Assembly: GCF_036711975.1 (NCBI RefSeq)
Contig: NC_091971.1
Span: 3,603,501 to 3,667,500 of the forward strand
Direction: 5' to 3'
Length of the DNA: 64,000 nt
DNA from: Onthophagus taurus
Taxonomy: Eukaryota; Arthropoda; Insecta; Coleoptera; Scarabaeidae
Of this stretch, positions 23,161 through 34,156 are shown one piece after another. The notes under the pieces were generated by a model. That model made no database searches and had not been told where the DNA came from. It saw only the letters and a list, made by a program, of their open reading frames with translations. Position numbers and translations under genes: made by a program. The stretch's first letter is position 1. Every line of letters starts with the position of its first letter.

Positions 23161-25107
23161 ATGAAAACTCAAACGGTGAAATACGCGAAAAGTAATTCTC
23201 AAAAAACATTCTTCGAGCGAAAAAAAAATTTCATCAAAATTTCTTTCGTCGCTTTAGTGTTATTAAGTACTTTTTACATTTATTTCGGGGAAAATGTTAA
23301 AACAACCACTAATTTCGAATTGGTTATAAAACCGTCTCGAAATCATTTCTTAATAGAAACGGAAGGTTGTGTAATTCCAAATATGGACCCATTGGATTCA
23401 AGTGTAACAAACTTTATTTTTAACGAAAACCAAGTTATTTGTAACAATGGAACCCCCGCTTTGATTGGATCAAACTTAACGGCGATTTTTTTATTACAAG
23501 AATCATTACCAATTTATAATGTAACTGATTTAAATTTATTTAAATGTTATTATACGCCGTTTTTTAGAGTCAATCCAAAAGATAACTCGAATGATGATCA
23601 GATTGAATTTAGTGAATCTTATGAATTTACAAATTCAACGAGAATCGTCGACGAATTTATTCACGTTAAATGCTTTTACAACATGAATTTAATTTATAGA
23701 GATTTTTTCGCGTTCATACCACCAAAAAAGTGTGTTCAAACCACAATTAGACCTCAATTAAACGTTTTAATGATTGGTTTAGACTCAATTTCTCGATTAA
23801 ATTTGTTAAGGCAGATGCCAAAAACGGTTGAGATTTTAAATAAACTCGAAGCAATAAGTTTTTTGGGTTACAACAAAGTCGGAGATAACACATTTCCGAA
23901 TTTAATTCCTGTTTTAACTGGATTAAGCGAAACGGAACTCGGGAAAAGTTGTTGGAAAGAAAAACGTTATTTTGATGATTGTGGGTTTATATGGAATGAT
24001 TTTAAAAAGTTGAATTTTACGACGGTTTTTGCTGAAGATGCAACATGGATGGGGCTTTTTACTTATCAAAGACAAGGTTTTTTGAAGCAACCAACCGATC
24101 ATTATTGGGGGTCATTTAATTTGAAGGCGACGAAAATGATAGGGAATAATCATCGAATGAATGTTGATCAATGTGTCGGCGATAAAGAAGATTACGTGAG
24201 GTTGCTAAAATATACAGAAGATTTCGTTCGGAGAATGAAAGAAGATAACCAAAATTATTTTGGGTTATTTTGGCAAAGCAGTTTATCTCACGATTTTTTA
24301 AACAAACCCAAATTAGGCGATGAAAACTACTCGAATTTGCTTCAAAATCTATACAAAAACGGGTTCCTCAACGAAACAGTTTTGATTTTTTTTAGCGATC
24401 ATGGAATAAGATGGGGCGATATCCGATCAACTTTTCAAGGAAGCCTCGAAGAAAGACTACCATTTCTTTACATTTACCTCCCAAAGTGGTATAAAAATAA
24501 ATTTCCCAAAGAAAATTCAAATCTACTTCAAAACGCGTATCGTTTAACAACCCCTTTTGATCTTTATGAAACTCTAAAAGATTTATTAGATCCATTTAAT
24601 TTACACGGATCGTATTTTTCACATCGAAGCCAAAGCTTATTTACTGAAATCCCAAACTCAAGAACTTGCGAAGAAGCTGAAATTTCATCGCATTTTTGTA
24701 CCTGCCAAAGAAGTAAAGAAGTAGATATAAACGATGAAAAAATCCAAAAAATTGTTAATTTTGCGGTTGTTGAAATAAACGATAAATTAAGTAATTATAG
24801 TGAATGTGTCGTTTTGGATCTTATTGAAGTGTTGAACGCAAGGGTTCTTTTAAATAACAATGAGAGTTTATCGAAGAAAGGGGCTTTTTCGGATTTTACG
24901 GTTACTTTTAAAACAAACCCGGGTGAAGGTATTTTTGAAACGACGATAAGAAATAAAGTGAGTCATGATAAGGATGTTTATGAAATCGTTGGTAGTATAA
25001 GTCGACTAAATTTGTATGGAACTCAAAGTTTTTGTATAGAAGACTTTCATTTAAAACTTTATTGTTTTTGTAGACAATTAATTATGGATAATCACTCGTC
25101 TAATTAA
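23161..25107 (+). CDS. DUF229 family protein (alkaline phosphatase-like), copy 1
   Basis: Single-exon gene, 648 residues. The topology is type II: a basic N-terminus, one membrane segment (about 24-43) and a large luminal or extracellular domain with many N-x-S/T sites. Family blocks in order: ETEGCVIPNMDP, CKYYTPF-like CYYTPFFRV, YRDFFAF, then the alkaline-phosphatase-superfamily core LNVLMIGLDSISRLN (D208, S209), GDNTFPNLIPVLTGLS, EDATWMG, SLSHDF (H377-D378), FFSDHGIRWG (D413-H414) and the late Cys-rich HFCTCQ and YCFCR. DUF229 (Pfam family of animal membrane proteins) is related to phosphatases and sulfatases, but substrates are not established; any enzymatic role is inference. All acidic and His residues expected for metal binding appear present. 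It is closely related to the copy at 30.2 kb. Confidence 0.88.
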   Translation: MKTQTVKYAKSNSQKTFFERKKNFIKISFVALVLLSTFYIYFGENVKTTTNFELVIKPSRNHFLIETEGCVIPNMDPLDSSVTNFIFNENQVICNNGTPALIGSNLTAIFLLQESLPIYNVTDLNLFKCYYTPFFRVNPKDNSNDDQIEFSESYEFTNSTRIVDEFIHVKCFYNMNLIYRDFFAFIPPKKCVQTTIRPQLNVLMIGLDSISRLNLLRQMPKTVEILNKLEAISFLGYNKVGDNTFPNLIPVLTGLSETELGKSCWKEKRYFDDCGFIWNDFKKLNFTTVFAEDATWMGLFTYQRQGFLKQPTDHYWGSFNLKATKMIGNNHRMNVDQCVGDKEDYVRLLKYTEDFVRRMKEDNQNYFGLFWQSSLSHDFLNKPKLGDENYSNLLQNLYKNGFLNETVLIFFSDHGIRWGDIRSTFQGSLEERLPFLYIYLPKWYKNKFPKENSNLLQNAYRLTTPFDLYETLKDLLDPFNLHGSYFSHRSQSLFTEIPNSRTCEEAEISSHFCTCQRSKEVDINDEKIQKIVNFAVVEINDKLSNYSECVVLDLIEVLNARVLLNNNESLSKKGAFSDFTVTFKTNPGEGIFETTIRNKVSHDKDVYEIVGSISRLNLYGTQSFCIEDFHLKLYCFCRQLIMDNHSSN

Positions 25108-25279
25108 TTAATTATAAATAATTTTGTTTTTAAAAGAAATTGTTATAATTATTATGTAGTTTTCAAATTATTAATATAAGTATTTATTTTTTATTGTAAA
25201 AATCTATTTTGATAAATTACTTTGTATACATTTTCTAATATGATTTATTAATTTAGAATTTTTTAATATAAAGTGTTGT

Positions 25280-28200
25280 TTTGATTGATTATTTGAAATC
25301 TACGCCTTTCTTAAGATCATTTCTGAAAATATCATGATGAAAAACCAAAAACCTCAAAATCCGTCATTTTTGATGATTTTATTCACCCAAAACTTTTACG
25401 TCTCTACTTCAATAACTATTTCTCATGTTTCATTAGAAATTGTATACTTTTTGACATAATTCATGAAAATATTGTGATTCCAACTTGATTTATTACAAAG
25501 TTATACATTTTTCTAATATAAAATAGCTTATTTTTGAGTAACTTTCTATTCAATTATTGATAACTTTCTTATATCAAGCTTAATAATAATAACGCATTTT
25601 TATTCGAAATCTACGCCTTCTTCAAAATAAATTTTGAAAATTTCATGATTCCAAATCATACATTAAAGAAGTTATGAATTTTTATAACTCCAAAAACCTC
25701 AATTTTTGATGATTTTGAATACTTTATAATTTGTTCACCCAGAACTCTTTCCTCTGAACTTAATAACAATTTCGCATATATCATTACAATTTGTATACTT
25801 TTTGGCATAATTCTTCCAAATATCGTGATTCCAACTTGATTTATAACAAAGTTATGAACTTTTCTAAACTCAAATAGCTTATTTTTTAAGTACATTTCGA
25901 TTAAATTATTTATAACTTTTTTATATCAATTTCAATAACAACGACGCATTTTTATTCGAAATCTACACCATTTTTATTATAATTCCTGAAAATTTCATGA
26001 TTCCAAATCAATTATTAAAGATGTTATGAATTTTTATAATTTCAAAAACCTCAATTTTGGATATTTTATGATTTATTCACCAAAATTTTTTCGACTCAAC
26101 TTTAATAACAATTTCGCTTGTTTTATTAGAATTCGCATACTTTTTAACAAAAGTCTTCCAAGTATCGTGATTCCAACATGATTTATTACAAAGTTATGAA
26201 TTTTTCTAAACTCAAATAGCTTATTTTTTAAGTACATTTCGATTAAATTATTTATAACTTTTTTGTATCAATTTTAATAACAACGACGCATTTTATTCGA
26301 AATCTGTACCCATTTTAATATAATTCCTAAAAATTTCATGATTCTAAATCAATTATTAAAGATGTTATGAATTTTTATAACTTCAAAAACCACAATTTTG
26401 GATATTTTATGATTTGTTCACCAAAACTTTTTCCTTTCAACTGTAATAACAATTTCGCTTGTTTTATTAGAATTCACATACTTTTTAACAAAAGTCTTGC
26501 AAATATCGGGATTCCAACATGATTTATTACAAAGTTATGAACTTTTCTAAACTCAAATAGCTTAATTTTTATGTACTTTCCAATTAAATTATTTATAACT
26601 TTTTTATATCAATTTTAATAACAACGACGCATTTTTATTCGAAATCTACACCATTTTTATTATAATTCCTGAAAATTTCATGATTCCAAATCAATTATTA
26701 AAGATGTTATGAATTTTTATAACTTCAAAAATCTCAATTTTGGATATTTTATGATTTATTCACTAAAACTTTTTCGTCTCAACTTTAATAACAATTTCGC
26801 TTGTTTTATTAGAATTCGCATACTTTTTAACAAAAGTCTTCCAAATATCGTGATTCCAACATGGTTTATTACAAAGTTATGAACTTTTCTAAACTCAAAT
26901 AGCTTAATTTTTATGTACTTTCCAATTAAATTATTTATAACTTTTTTGTATCAATTTTAATAACAACGACGCATTTTTATTCGAAATCTACACCCTTTTT
27001 ATTATAATTCCTGAAAATTTCATGATTCCAAATCAATTATTAAAGATGTTATGAATTTTTATAACTTCAAAAACCTCAATTTTGGATATTTTATGATTTA
27101 TTCACTAAAACTTTTTCGTCTCAACTTTAATAACAATTTCGCTTGTTTTATTAGAATTCGCATACTTTTTAACAAAAGTCTTCCAAATATCGTGATTCCA
27201 ACATGATTTATTACAAAGTTATGAACTTTTCTAAACTCAAATAGCTTAATTTTTATGTACTTTCCAATTAAATTATTTATAACTTTTTTGTATCAATTTT
27301 AATAACAACGACGCATTTTTATTCGAAATCTACACCCTTTTTATTATAATTCCTGAAAATTTCATGATTCCAAATCAATTATTAAAGATGTTATGAATTT
27401 TTATAACTTCAAAAACCTCAATTTTGGATATTTTATGATTTATTCACTAAAACTTTTTCGTCTCAACTTTAATAACAATTTCGCTTGTTTTATTAGAATT
27501 TACACACTTTTTAACATAATTTTTCCAAATATCGTGATTCCAACTTGATTTATTACAAAGTTATGAACTTTTCTAAACTGAAATAGCTTATTTTTTAAGT
27601 ACATTTCGATTAAATTATTTATAACTTTTTTATATATATTTTAATAACAACGACGCATTTTTATTCGAAATCTACACCCTTTTTATTATAATTCCTGAAA
27701 ATTTCATGATTCCAAACCAATTATTAAAGATGTTATACATTTTTATAATCCCAAGAACCTCTATTTTGGATATTTTATGATTTATTCATCAAAACTTTTT
27801 CGTCTTAACTTTAATAACAATTTCGCATATATCATTACAATTTGTATACTTTTTAACATAATTCTTCCAAATATCGTGATTCCGACATGATTTATTACAA
27901 AGTTATGAACTTTTCTAAACTCAAATAGCTTAATTTTTATGTACTTTCCAATTAAATTATTTATAACTTTTTTGTATCAATTTTAATAACAACGACGCAT
28001 TTTTATTCGAAATCTACACCATTTTTATTATAATTCCTGAAAATTTCATGATTCCAAATCAATTATTAAAGATGTTATGAATTTTTATAATTTCAAAAAC
28101 CTCAATTTTGGATATTTTATGATTTATTCATCAAAACTTTTTCCTCTCAACTTTAATAACAATTTCGCTTGTTTTATTAGAATTCGCATACTTTTTAACA

Positions 28201-29300
28201 AAAGTCTTCCAAATATCGTGATTCCAACATGATTTATTACAAAGTTATAAACTTTTCTAAACTCAAATAGCTTATTTTTTAAGTACTTTCCAATTAAATT
28301 ATTTATAACTTTTTTATATCAATTTTAATAACAACGACGCATTTTTATTCGAAATCTACACCATTTTTATTATAATTCCTGAAAATTTCATGATTCCAAA
28401 TCAATTATTAAAGATGTTATGAATTTTTATAACTTCAAAAACCTCAATTTTGGATATTTTATGATTTATTCACTAAAACTTTTTCGTCTCAACTTTAATA
28501 ACAATTTTGCTTGTTTTATTAGAATTTACACACTTTTTAACATAATTTTTCCAAATATCGTGATTCCAACTTGATTTATTACAAAGTTATGAACTTTTCT
28601 AAACTGAAATAGCTTATTTTTTAAGTACATTTCGATTAAATTATTTATAACTTTTTTATATATATTTTAATAACAACGACGCATTTTTATTCGAAATCTA
28701 CACCCTTTTTATTATAATTCCTGAAAATTGCATGATTCCAAACCAGTTATTAAAGATGTTATAAATTTTTACAATCCCAAGAACCTCTATTTTGGATATT
28801 TTATGATTTATTCATCAAAACTTTTTCGTCTTAACTTTAATAACAATTTCGCATATATCATTACAATTTGTATACTTTTTAACATAATTCTTCCAAATAT
28901 CGTGATTCCAACTTGATTTATTACAAAGTTATGAACTTTTCTAAACTCAAATAGCTTATTTTTTAAGTACATTTCGATTAAATTATTTATAACTTTTTTA
29001 TATCAATTTCAATAACAACGACGCATTTTTATTCGAAATCTTCACCATTTTTATTATAATTCCTGAAAATTTCATGATTCCAAACCAATTATTAAAGATG
29101 TAATGAATTTTTATAATCCCAAGAACCTCTATTTTGGATATTTTATGATTTATTCACCAAAACTTTTTCGTCTCAACTTTAATAACAATTTCGGCTACTA
29201 TATTAGAATTTGCATACTTTTTAACACAATTCCTGCAAGTATCGTGATTCCAGCTTGATTAACAACAAAGTTATGCATTTATCTAAACTGAAATAGATTT
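25280..29300. repeat. Satellite C, about 12 copies of a 345-bp dimeric unit
   Basis: The phrase TTTTTATTCGAAATCTACACC recurs about every 343 bp (near 25297, 25600, 25950, then regularly to 29030). Units share roughly 90% or more identity in the centre of the array and diverge at the 5' edge. Each unit is itself two diverged halves of about 172 bp: the half around CATGATTCCAAATCAATTAT with GTTATGAATTTTTATAA matches the half around GTGATTCCAACATGATTTAT with GTTATGAACTTTTCTAA, and TAACAACGACGCATTTTTAT matches TAACAATTTCGCTTGTTTTA. The array occupies nearly the whole gap between DUF229 copies 1 and 2. Confidence 0.93.
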
Positions 29301-30178
29301 TTTTGATAATTTAGGAGTTATTCTTTATTGTAGAAGTTACAGCTGTTTAATTAGAAACAAACAAGACCTCCAAAGGAATCCTTCCTAAAAAGGAAAAGAG
29401 ATTCTTAAAAAGGCGAAAGATTCATTCAAATTAAAACAACGACCTTTAATTATTCTATATAAGAACAAAAAATAAAACAATTATAGCAACAATAACACCA
29501 GAGCAAGTACAGAGAGGAAATGTGCATAAATAAATGTGTGATAACAATTTATTTTAGTCGCTTTAAAGTTTTATCTGGATATGCGTTTCTGGTCTCGTAT
29601 TAAATTTCAGTTTTGAAACGAAACTAAAACATATTTAATAAAATGAGTTGAGATTTAGAAACATCGCGGTTATTTCGGGTGTCATGCGCTTTTGGGTTTT
29701 CGGTGGAGCTTATTGAACGGATTGGGAGCTTTTAGATCGTTGGTGGAAAGCATGGATGCGTCTGGTTACGTGTTGGATTTCCTTTCCACGAGAAGGGATT
29801 GAAATGTCGAATTCGGTTTCACCACAAAACTTTCTGTATTTTTCTAAGGAACTCATTTATTTTAATAGGTAAGATTTTTAATTATTTCGTTAAATTTATA
29901 TTTTTAATGTAATTATGTTGTTTCCGGTTTCTTTTAAGTTAGGTTAAAGTTGACATATCAAAAAATTAAGATTTTTGAGGTAAAATTTGATTATATTACA
30001 ATTTGTTTAAAAAGTGATTACAAAAAATTAACACAAAACCGATTTTTATGGTCGACCTTACTATACTTTTAAACTTTTAAACACAATAACGTGCTAAACC
30101 CGATAAGCGATTCTTATTGTTCGATTTTCCACGTTAGAAAGTTAAAATTTTTTATTTTTTAGATTGTTGATTTTTCCA
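29301..30178 (+). other. 5' region and probable 5' UTR intron of DUF229 copy 2
   Basis: Unique sequence after the satellite. A good donor (AATAGGTAAGAT, GT at 29869) and an acceptor after a T-rich tract (AG at 30161-30162, 16 bases before the ATG) suggest a 294-bp intron in the 5' UTR. GTTAGGTTAAAGTTGACAT at about 29938 lies within that intron. The splice call is inference from signals only. Confidence 0.45.
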
Positions 30179-32101
30179 ATGGTTGCTGAAGAATTAAAAC
30201 TTCGCTCCCCGTTAATAATATGGATAACCGTGTGTTTAACGGCGCTTCTATTATTCACAGACGTCTTCCAGTCTTTCAAGTACAACCTCCAATTATTACA
30301 ACCGAAGTTCATTGATAACGATGAGAATCAGATGGAGAATAAAAATACGAAACAATTTTTGGTGACGACAGAAAAATGTAACATACCCGAAATGGACCCG
30401 TACGATATTAGCGTAAGAGGATTTATTTTCGACGAAAAACCCGTGAGATGCGATAACGGACGTCCTCCTTTATTCGAATCAAATCGAACTTCGATTTATA
30501 TTGAAGAAAAATCGTTGCGATTTTATGGTATTTTAGATCGGCGAAAATTAACTTGTAAATACACTCCGTTTAAAAGGGTCGATCCGGAAAATGGAGTTAA
30601 AGATAATAAAGTCGTTTTTGGATCGAGTGTTAATTTTAGCGATCAAACGAACGTAAACGACGAGTTTGTAATGGTTGAATGTTTTTATAAGTCGTTGAGT
30701 ATTTATAAAGATTTTTTTGCTTTTGTACCATTAAAAAATAACGATACCAAAATTGACCAAAATGAATTTAATGTGCTAGTGATAGGTTTAGATTCGGTGT
30801 CTAGGCTCAACTTCCATAGGCAAATGCCTAAAACCAAGTCGATATTAGAAAAAATTAAGGCTGTGGAATTATTAGGTTATAATAAAGTAGGTGACAATAC
30901 TTTTCCAAATTTGATACCACTTTTAACCGGATTAAGCGAAGAAGATTTACAAAAAACTTGTTGGAAAAACGCAAGTTTGCATTTCGATGATTGCCCGTTT
31001 ATATGGAAATTATTTAAAGAAAAGCATTATACAACGGCTTTTGGGGAAGATGCATCTTGGATGGGGACTTTTAATTACCAAAAAATGGGGTTTTTGAAAC
31101 AACCAACTGATTATTTTTGGTGCCCTTTTAACATGGTGGCTGAAAAACACATTGGGGGCTCACACCGCATGAACGTCCAACAATGCGTTGGATCCAGAGA
31201 GGTTTACAAAACCCTCTTAGAATACGCAACAAAATTTATAACACAAATGAATCATTTTAAACAAAAATATTTCGGATTTTTTTGGCAAAACAGTTTATCA
31301 CACGATTTCCTCAACAAACTAAAACTTGGTGATACATTTTACGCAAATTTTTTAACAAACCTAATCAAAAATGACACCCTAAAAAATACAATTTTATTAT
31401 TTTTAAGCGATCACGGAATGAGATGGGGTGCAATTCGCACAACGTACCAAGGAAGAATCGAAGAACGTTTACCATTAATTTACATTTATTTACCCGAAAA
31501 TTTCAAGGAATCAAACCCGATTTCTTACTCAAATTTAATAAGAAATAAACGCCGTTTATCAACACCCTTCGATATTCATCAAACCCTCTTAGAATTAATC
31601 CAACACCCCGAAAAACACTCAAATTTCAGTTATAGCTTATTTAAACCAATCCCAGAAAATAGAACTTGCGAAAACGCTTCGATTTCTTCTCATTGGTGTA
31701 CCTGCCATGAAAGCACAAAATTACCTTTAAACGATGCAACCGTCACGGAAGTTGCTTTGCATACGGTCGATTATATTAATCGATTATTAAAAGGGACGGA
31801 ATGTTGGAAATTAAATCTTGCTGAAATTACCGATGCGAGAAAATTTAATTTTAACAAATTTAATCAAACTAAATTTGTGCAGAAAAATTATTATTTTGAA
31901 GATATTTCTATTGTTATTAAAACTGAACCGGGTGACGGTCTTTTTGAGAGTACCGTAAGAAAGAGGTATCAAAAGAAAATTGGTAATAAAACGAAATATA
32001 CCTTGGAAACTGTGGGTAGTATAAGCAGGTTGAATTTGTATGGTGGACAAAGTGTTTGTATTACTGATTATCATTTAAAGTTATATTGTTATTGTCGTTA
32101 A
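30179..32101 (+). CDS. DUF229 family protein (alkaline phosphatase-like), copy 2
   Basis: One coding exon, 640 residues, starting at the ATG 17 bases after a probable acceptor. The N-terminus holds a membrane segment (about residues 12-32, LIIWITVCLTALLLF). It is collinear with copy 1 throughout: NIPEMDPYD, CKYTPFKRV, YKDFFAFVP, LVIGLDSVSRLN (D205, S206), GDNTFPNLIPLLTGLS, GEDASWMG, GFLKQPTDYFW, NSLSHDFLNK, FLSDHGMRWG (D411-H412), EERLPL, HWCTCHES and a C-terminal YCYCR. The two genes lie in the same orientation and clearly arose by tandem duplication, now separated by the satellite C array. Putative metal and nucleophile residues are all kept, so it should have the same activity as copy 1, whatever that is. 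Confidence 0.88.
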   Translation: MVAEELKLRSPLIIWITVCLTALLLFTDVFQSFKYNLQLLQPKFIDNDENQMENKNTKQFLVTTEKCNIPEMDPYDISVRGFIFDEKPVRCDNGRPPLFESNRTSIYIEEKSLRFYGILDRRKLTCKYTPFKRVDPENGVKDNKVVFGSSVNFSDQTNVNDEFVMVECFYKSLSIYKDFFAFVPLKNNDTKIDQNEFNVLVIGLDSVSRLNFHRQMPKTKSILEKIKAVELLGYNKVGDNTFPNLIPLLTGLSEEDLQKTCWKNASLHFDDCPFIWKLFKEKHYTTAFGEDASWMGTFNYQKMGFLKQPTDYFWCPFNMVAEKHIGGSHRMNVQQCVGSREVYKTLLEYATKFITQMNHFKQKYFGFFWQNSLSHDFLNKLKLGDTFYANFLTNLIKNDTLKNTILLFLSDHGMRWGAIRTTYQGRIEERLPLIYIYLPENFKESNPISYSNLIRNKRRLSTPFDIHQTLLELIQHPEKHSNFSYSLFKPIPENRTCENASISSHWCTCHESTKLPLNDATVTEVALHTVDYINRLLKGTECWKLNLAEITDARKFNFNKFNQTKFVQKNYYFEDISIVIKTEPGDGLFESTVRKRYQKKIGNKTKYTLETVGSISRLNLYGGQSVCITDYHLKLYCYCR

Positions 32102-32870
32102 ATTAAGATTAAAAATTTTTTTATACAAAAATTTTTCCGTTTTGCGAATAGTCGAGTATTTATAATTCTCTTACAACCTTCTTGTATAGAAGAATTGCAA
32201 TTTTTTGGTCTGCAATTTAACCATTTTTGGCAATTTAATATTGTCATATCTGAGAGTTTCATGGAATAACATCTTCAATGCAAGAACACTACATTTTATA
32301 AGACTGCCAAGTCACTATTTGAGACTATAGACTCACTATTCGATTTTGAGATTTTTTCTCTCAAAATCGAATTTGAGGTACTCGACGCTTTGCAATAAAT
32401 ATTTTATAAATTGAACTGCTTCGTATCAAGTTAACCCAACACAAAAATGCTTACATAAACAATAATCTAACGTTACAAATTGAAATATATTTTTTTAAAC
32501 AGATACACAAGGTATTAATTAATTTTATTAAACCTTTTTCTTTTTTAATTTCGAGTTATATTGGATAATACATGATTTATTTGAAGTTCCTAATCTTTTT
32601 TATGTATTAGATAATATTTATAGCGAAATATTTATTTATTATAATAAAAAATTGTTATCGTATTGGATTAGATTGAATTATCTTTTTAAAATTTATTGGA
32701 TTTAAGGTGTAATTAAATTCATAAATGATTTATTTGTGTAATGTGTGCCAAAAATGCTACTAAACTTTATATTTCCATTAATTTAGCTTTAAATATATCC
32801 AAACAAAACGATTATTGGGCGTAATGTTTAAATGCGCAAAATGTAAATGTTCAGTAGTACATTTTAATGG
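32102..32870. other. 3' flank of DUF229 copy 2
   Basis: AT-rich sequence with several AATAAA-like signals near 32390-32660. No other feature recognised before the tandem 518-bp repeats begin at about 32870. Confidence 0.45.
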
Positions 32871-34156
32871 ATAATTAGCTTACTTTATGTATTCTTTTGT
32901 GCTCAAAACTTGTAACATATAAAACACAAAGTTATCCTGTTGAATGAAAAAAAAATTACAAATATATATTTATTTAGAAAAATCGTTTTTTATTTATATG
33001 TTTACATCATTAATATTAACAATTTAATTTTATAATTAAATTTAAAAAAGAAATTGTAATATATGCAACCAATTTGACACAAAAACATATTGAGTTGCCT
33101 AACTTCCTTTTTTAAATTAAATTTATTTAAGCACAATAACAATGAATAGCTAACAATAGAATGTTAGCAATGGAATAATAACCTCCCATAATTCTTAATT
33201 TCTTATTTCAAATTCTTTCCAATTTGGACACCTTTACACTTCTACGTAAATAATCCATCTGCAAACCAGTACCATCGTCCATACATCACAGCCAACACTC
33301 TGGACCATAATCTTTCAAATCATGAGTTTTTTCAGATATTCTGGCTGTTATGCGTGTAAATACTGGTTTAGCCGTACGTCTTCAGATATTAGCTTATTTT
33401 ATGTATTCTTTTGTGCTCAAAACTTGTAACATATAAAACACAAAGTTATCCTGTTGAATGAAAAAAAAAATAAATTACAAATATATATTTATTTAGAAAA
33501 ATCGTTTTTTATTTATATGTTTACATCATTAATATTAACAATTTAATTTCATAATTAAATTTAAAAAAGAAATTGTAATATATGCAACCAATTTGACACA
33601 AAAACATATTGAGTTGCCTAACTTCCTTTTTTAAATTAAATTTATTTAAGCACAATAACAATGAATAGCTAACAATAGAATGTTAGCAATGGAATAATAA
33701 CCTCCCATAATTCTTAAGTTCTTATTTCAAATTCTCTCCAATTTGGACACCTTTACACTTCTACGTAAATAATCCATCTGCAAACCAGTACCATCGTCCA
33801 TACATCACAGCCAACACTCTCGACCATAATCTTTCAAATCATGAGTTTTTTCAGATATTCTGGCTGTTATTCGTGTAAATTCTGGTTTAGCCGTACGTCT
33901 TCAGATATTAGCTTATTTTATGTATTCTTTTGTGCTCAAAACTTGTAACATATAAAACACAAAGTTATCCTGTTGAATGGTAAAAAAATAAATTGCAAAT
34001 ATATATTTATTTTTGTTTTAATTTTTATTTATTTGTTTACATCATTAATATTAATAATTTAATTTTATAATTAAATATTTTTTTTAAATTTTGTAATATA
34101 TGCAACCAATTTGACACAAAAACATATTGAGTTGCCTTTTTCTTAATTAAATTTAT
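32870..34156. repeat. Two and a half tandem copies of a 518-bp unit carrying the 3' end of DUF229 copy 3
   Basis: TATGTATTCTTTTGTGCTC recurs at about 32886, 33400 and 33918. Copies 1 and 2 (about 32870-33390 and 33390-33908) are about 97% identical. Copy 3 is joined, about 220 bp in, to the real end of the DUF229 gene on the minus strand. Read on the minus strand, copies 1 and 2 contain ATTGTTATTGTGCTTAAAT, which matches the gene's own last codons and stop (ATTGTTATTGTGATTAAAT), followed by the same 3' UTR with GGCAACTCAATATGTTTTTG. Each copy ends with a half-hairpin GGTTTAGCCGTACGTCTTCA, the family that forms the array at 57-59 kb. Confidence 0.85.

Noticed and set aside
32870-34156. Long direct repeats that might be taken for LTRs
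   Set aside because: The copies are head-to-tail tandem with no internal coding region, primer-binding site or TG...CA ends, and they contain the host gene's own 3' end.
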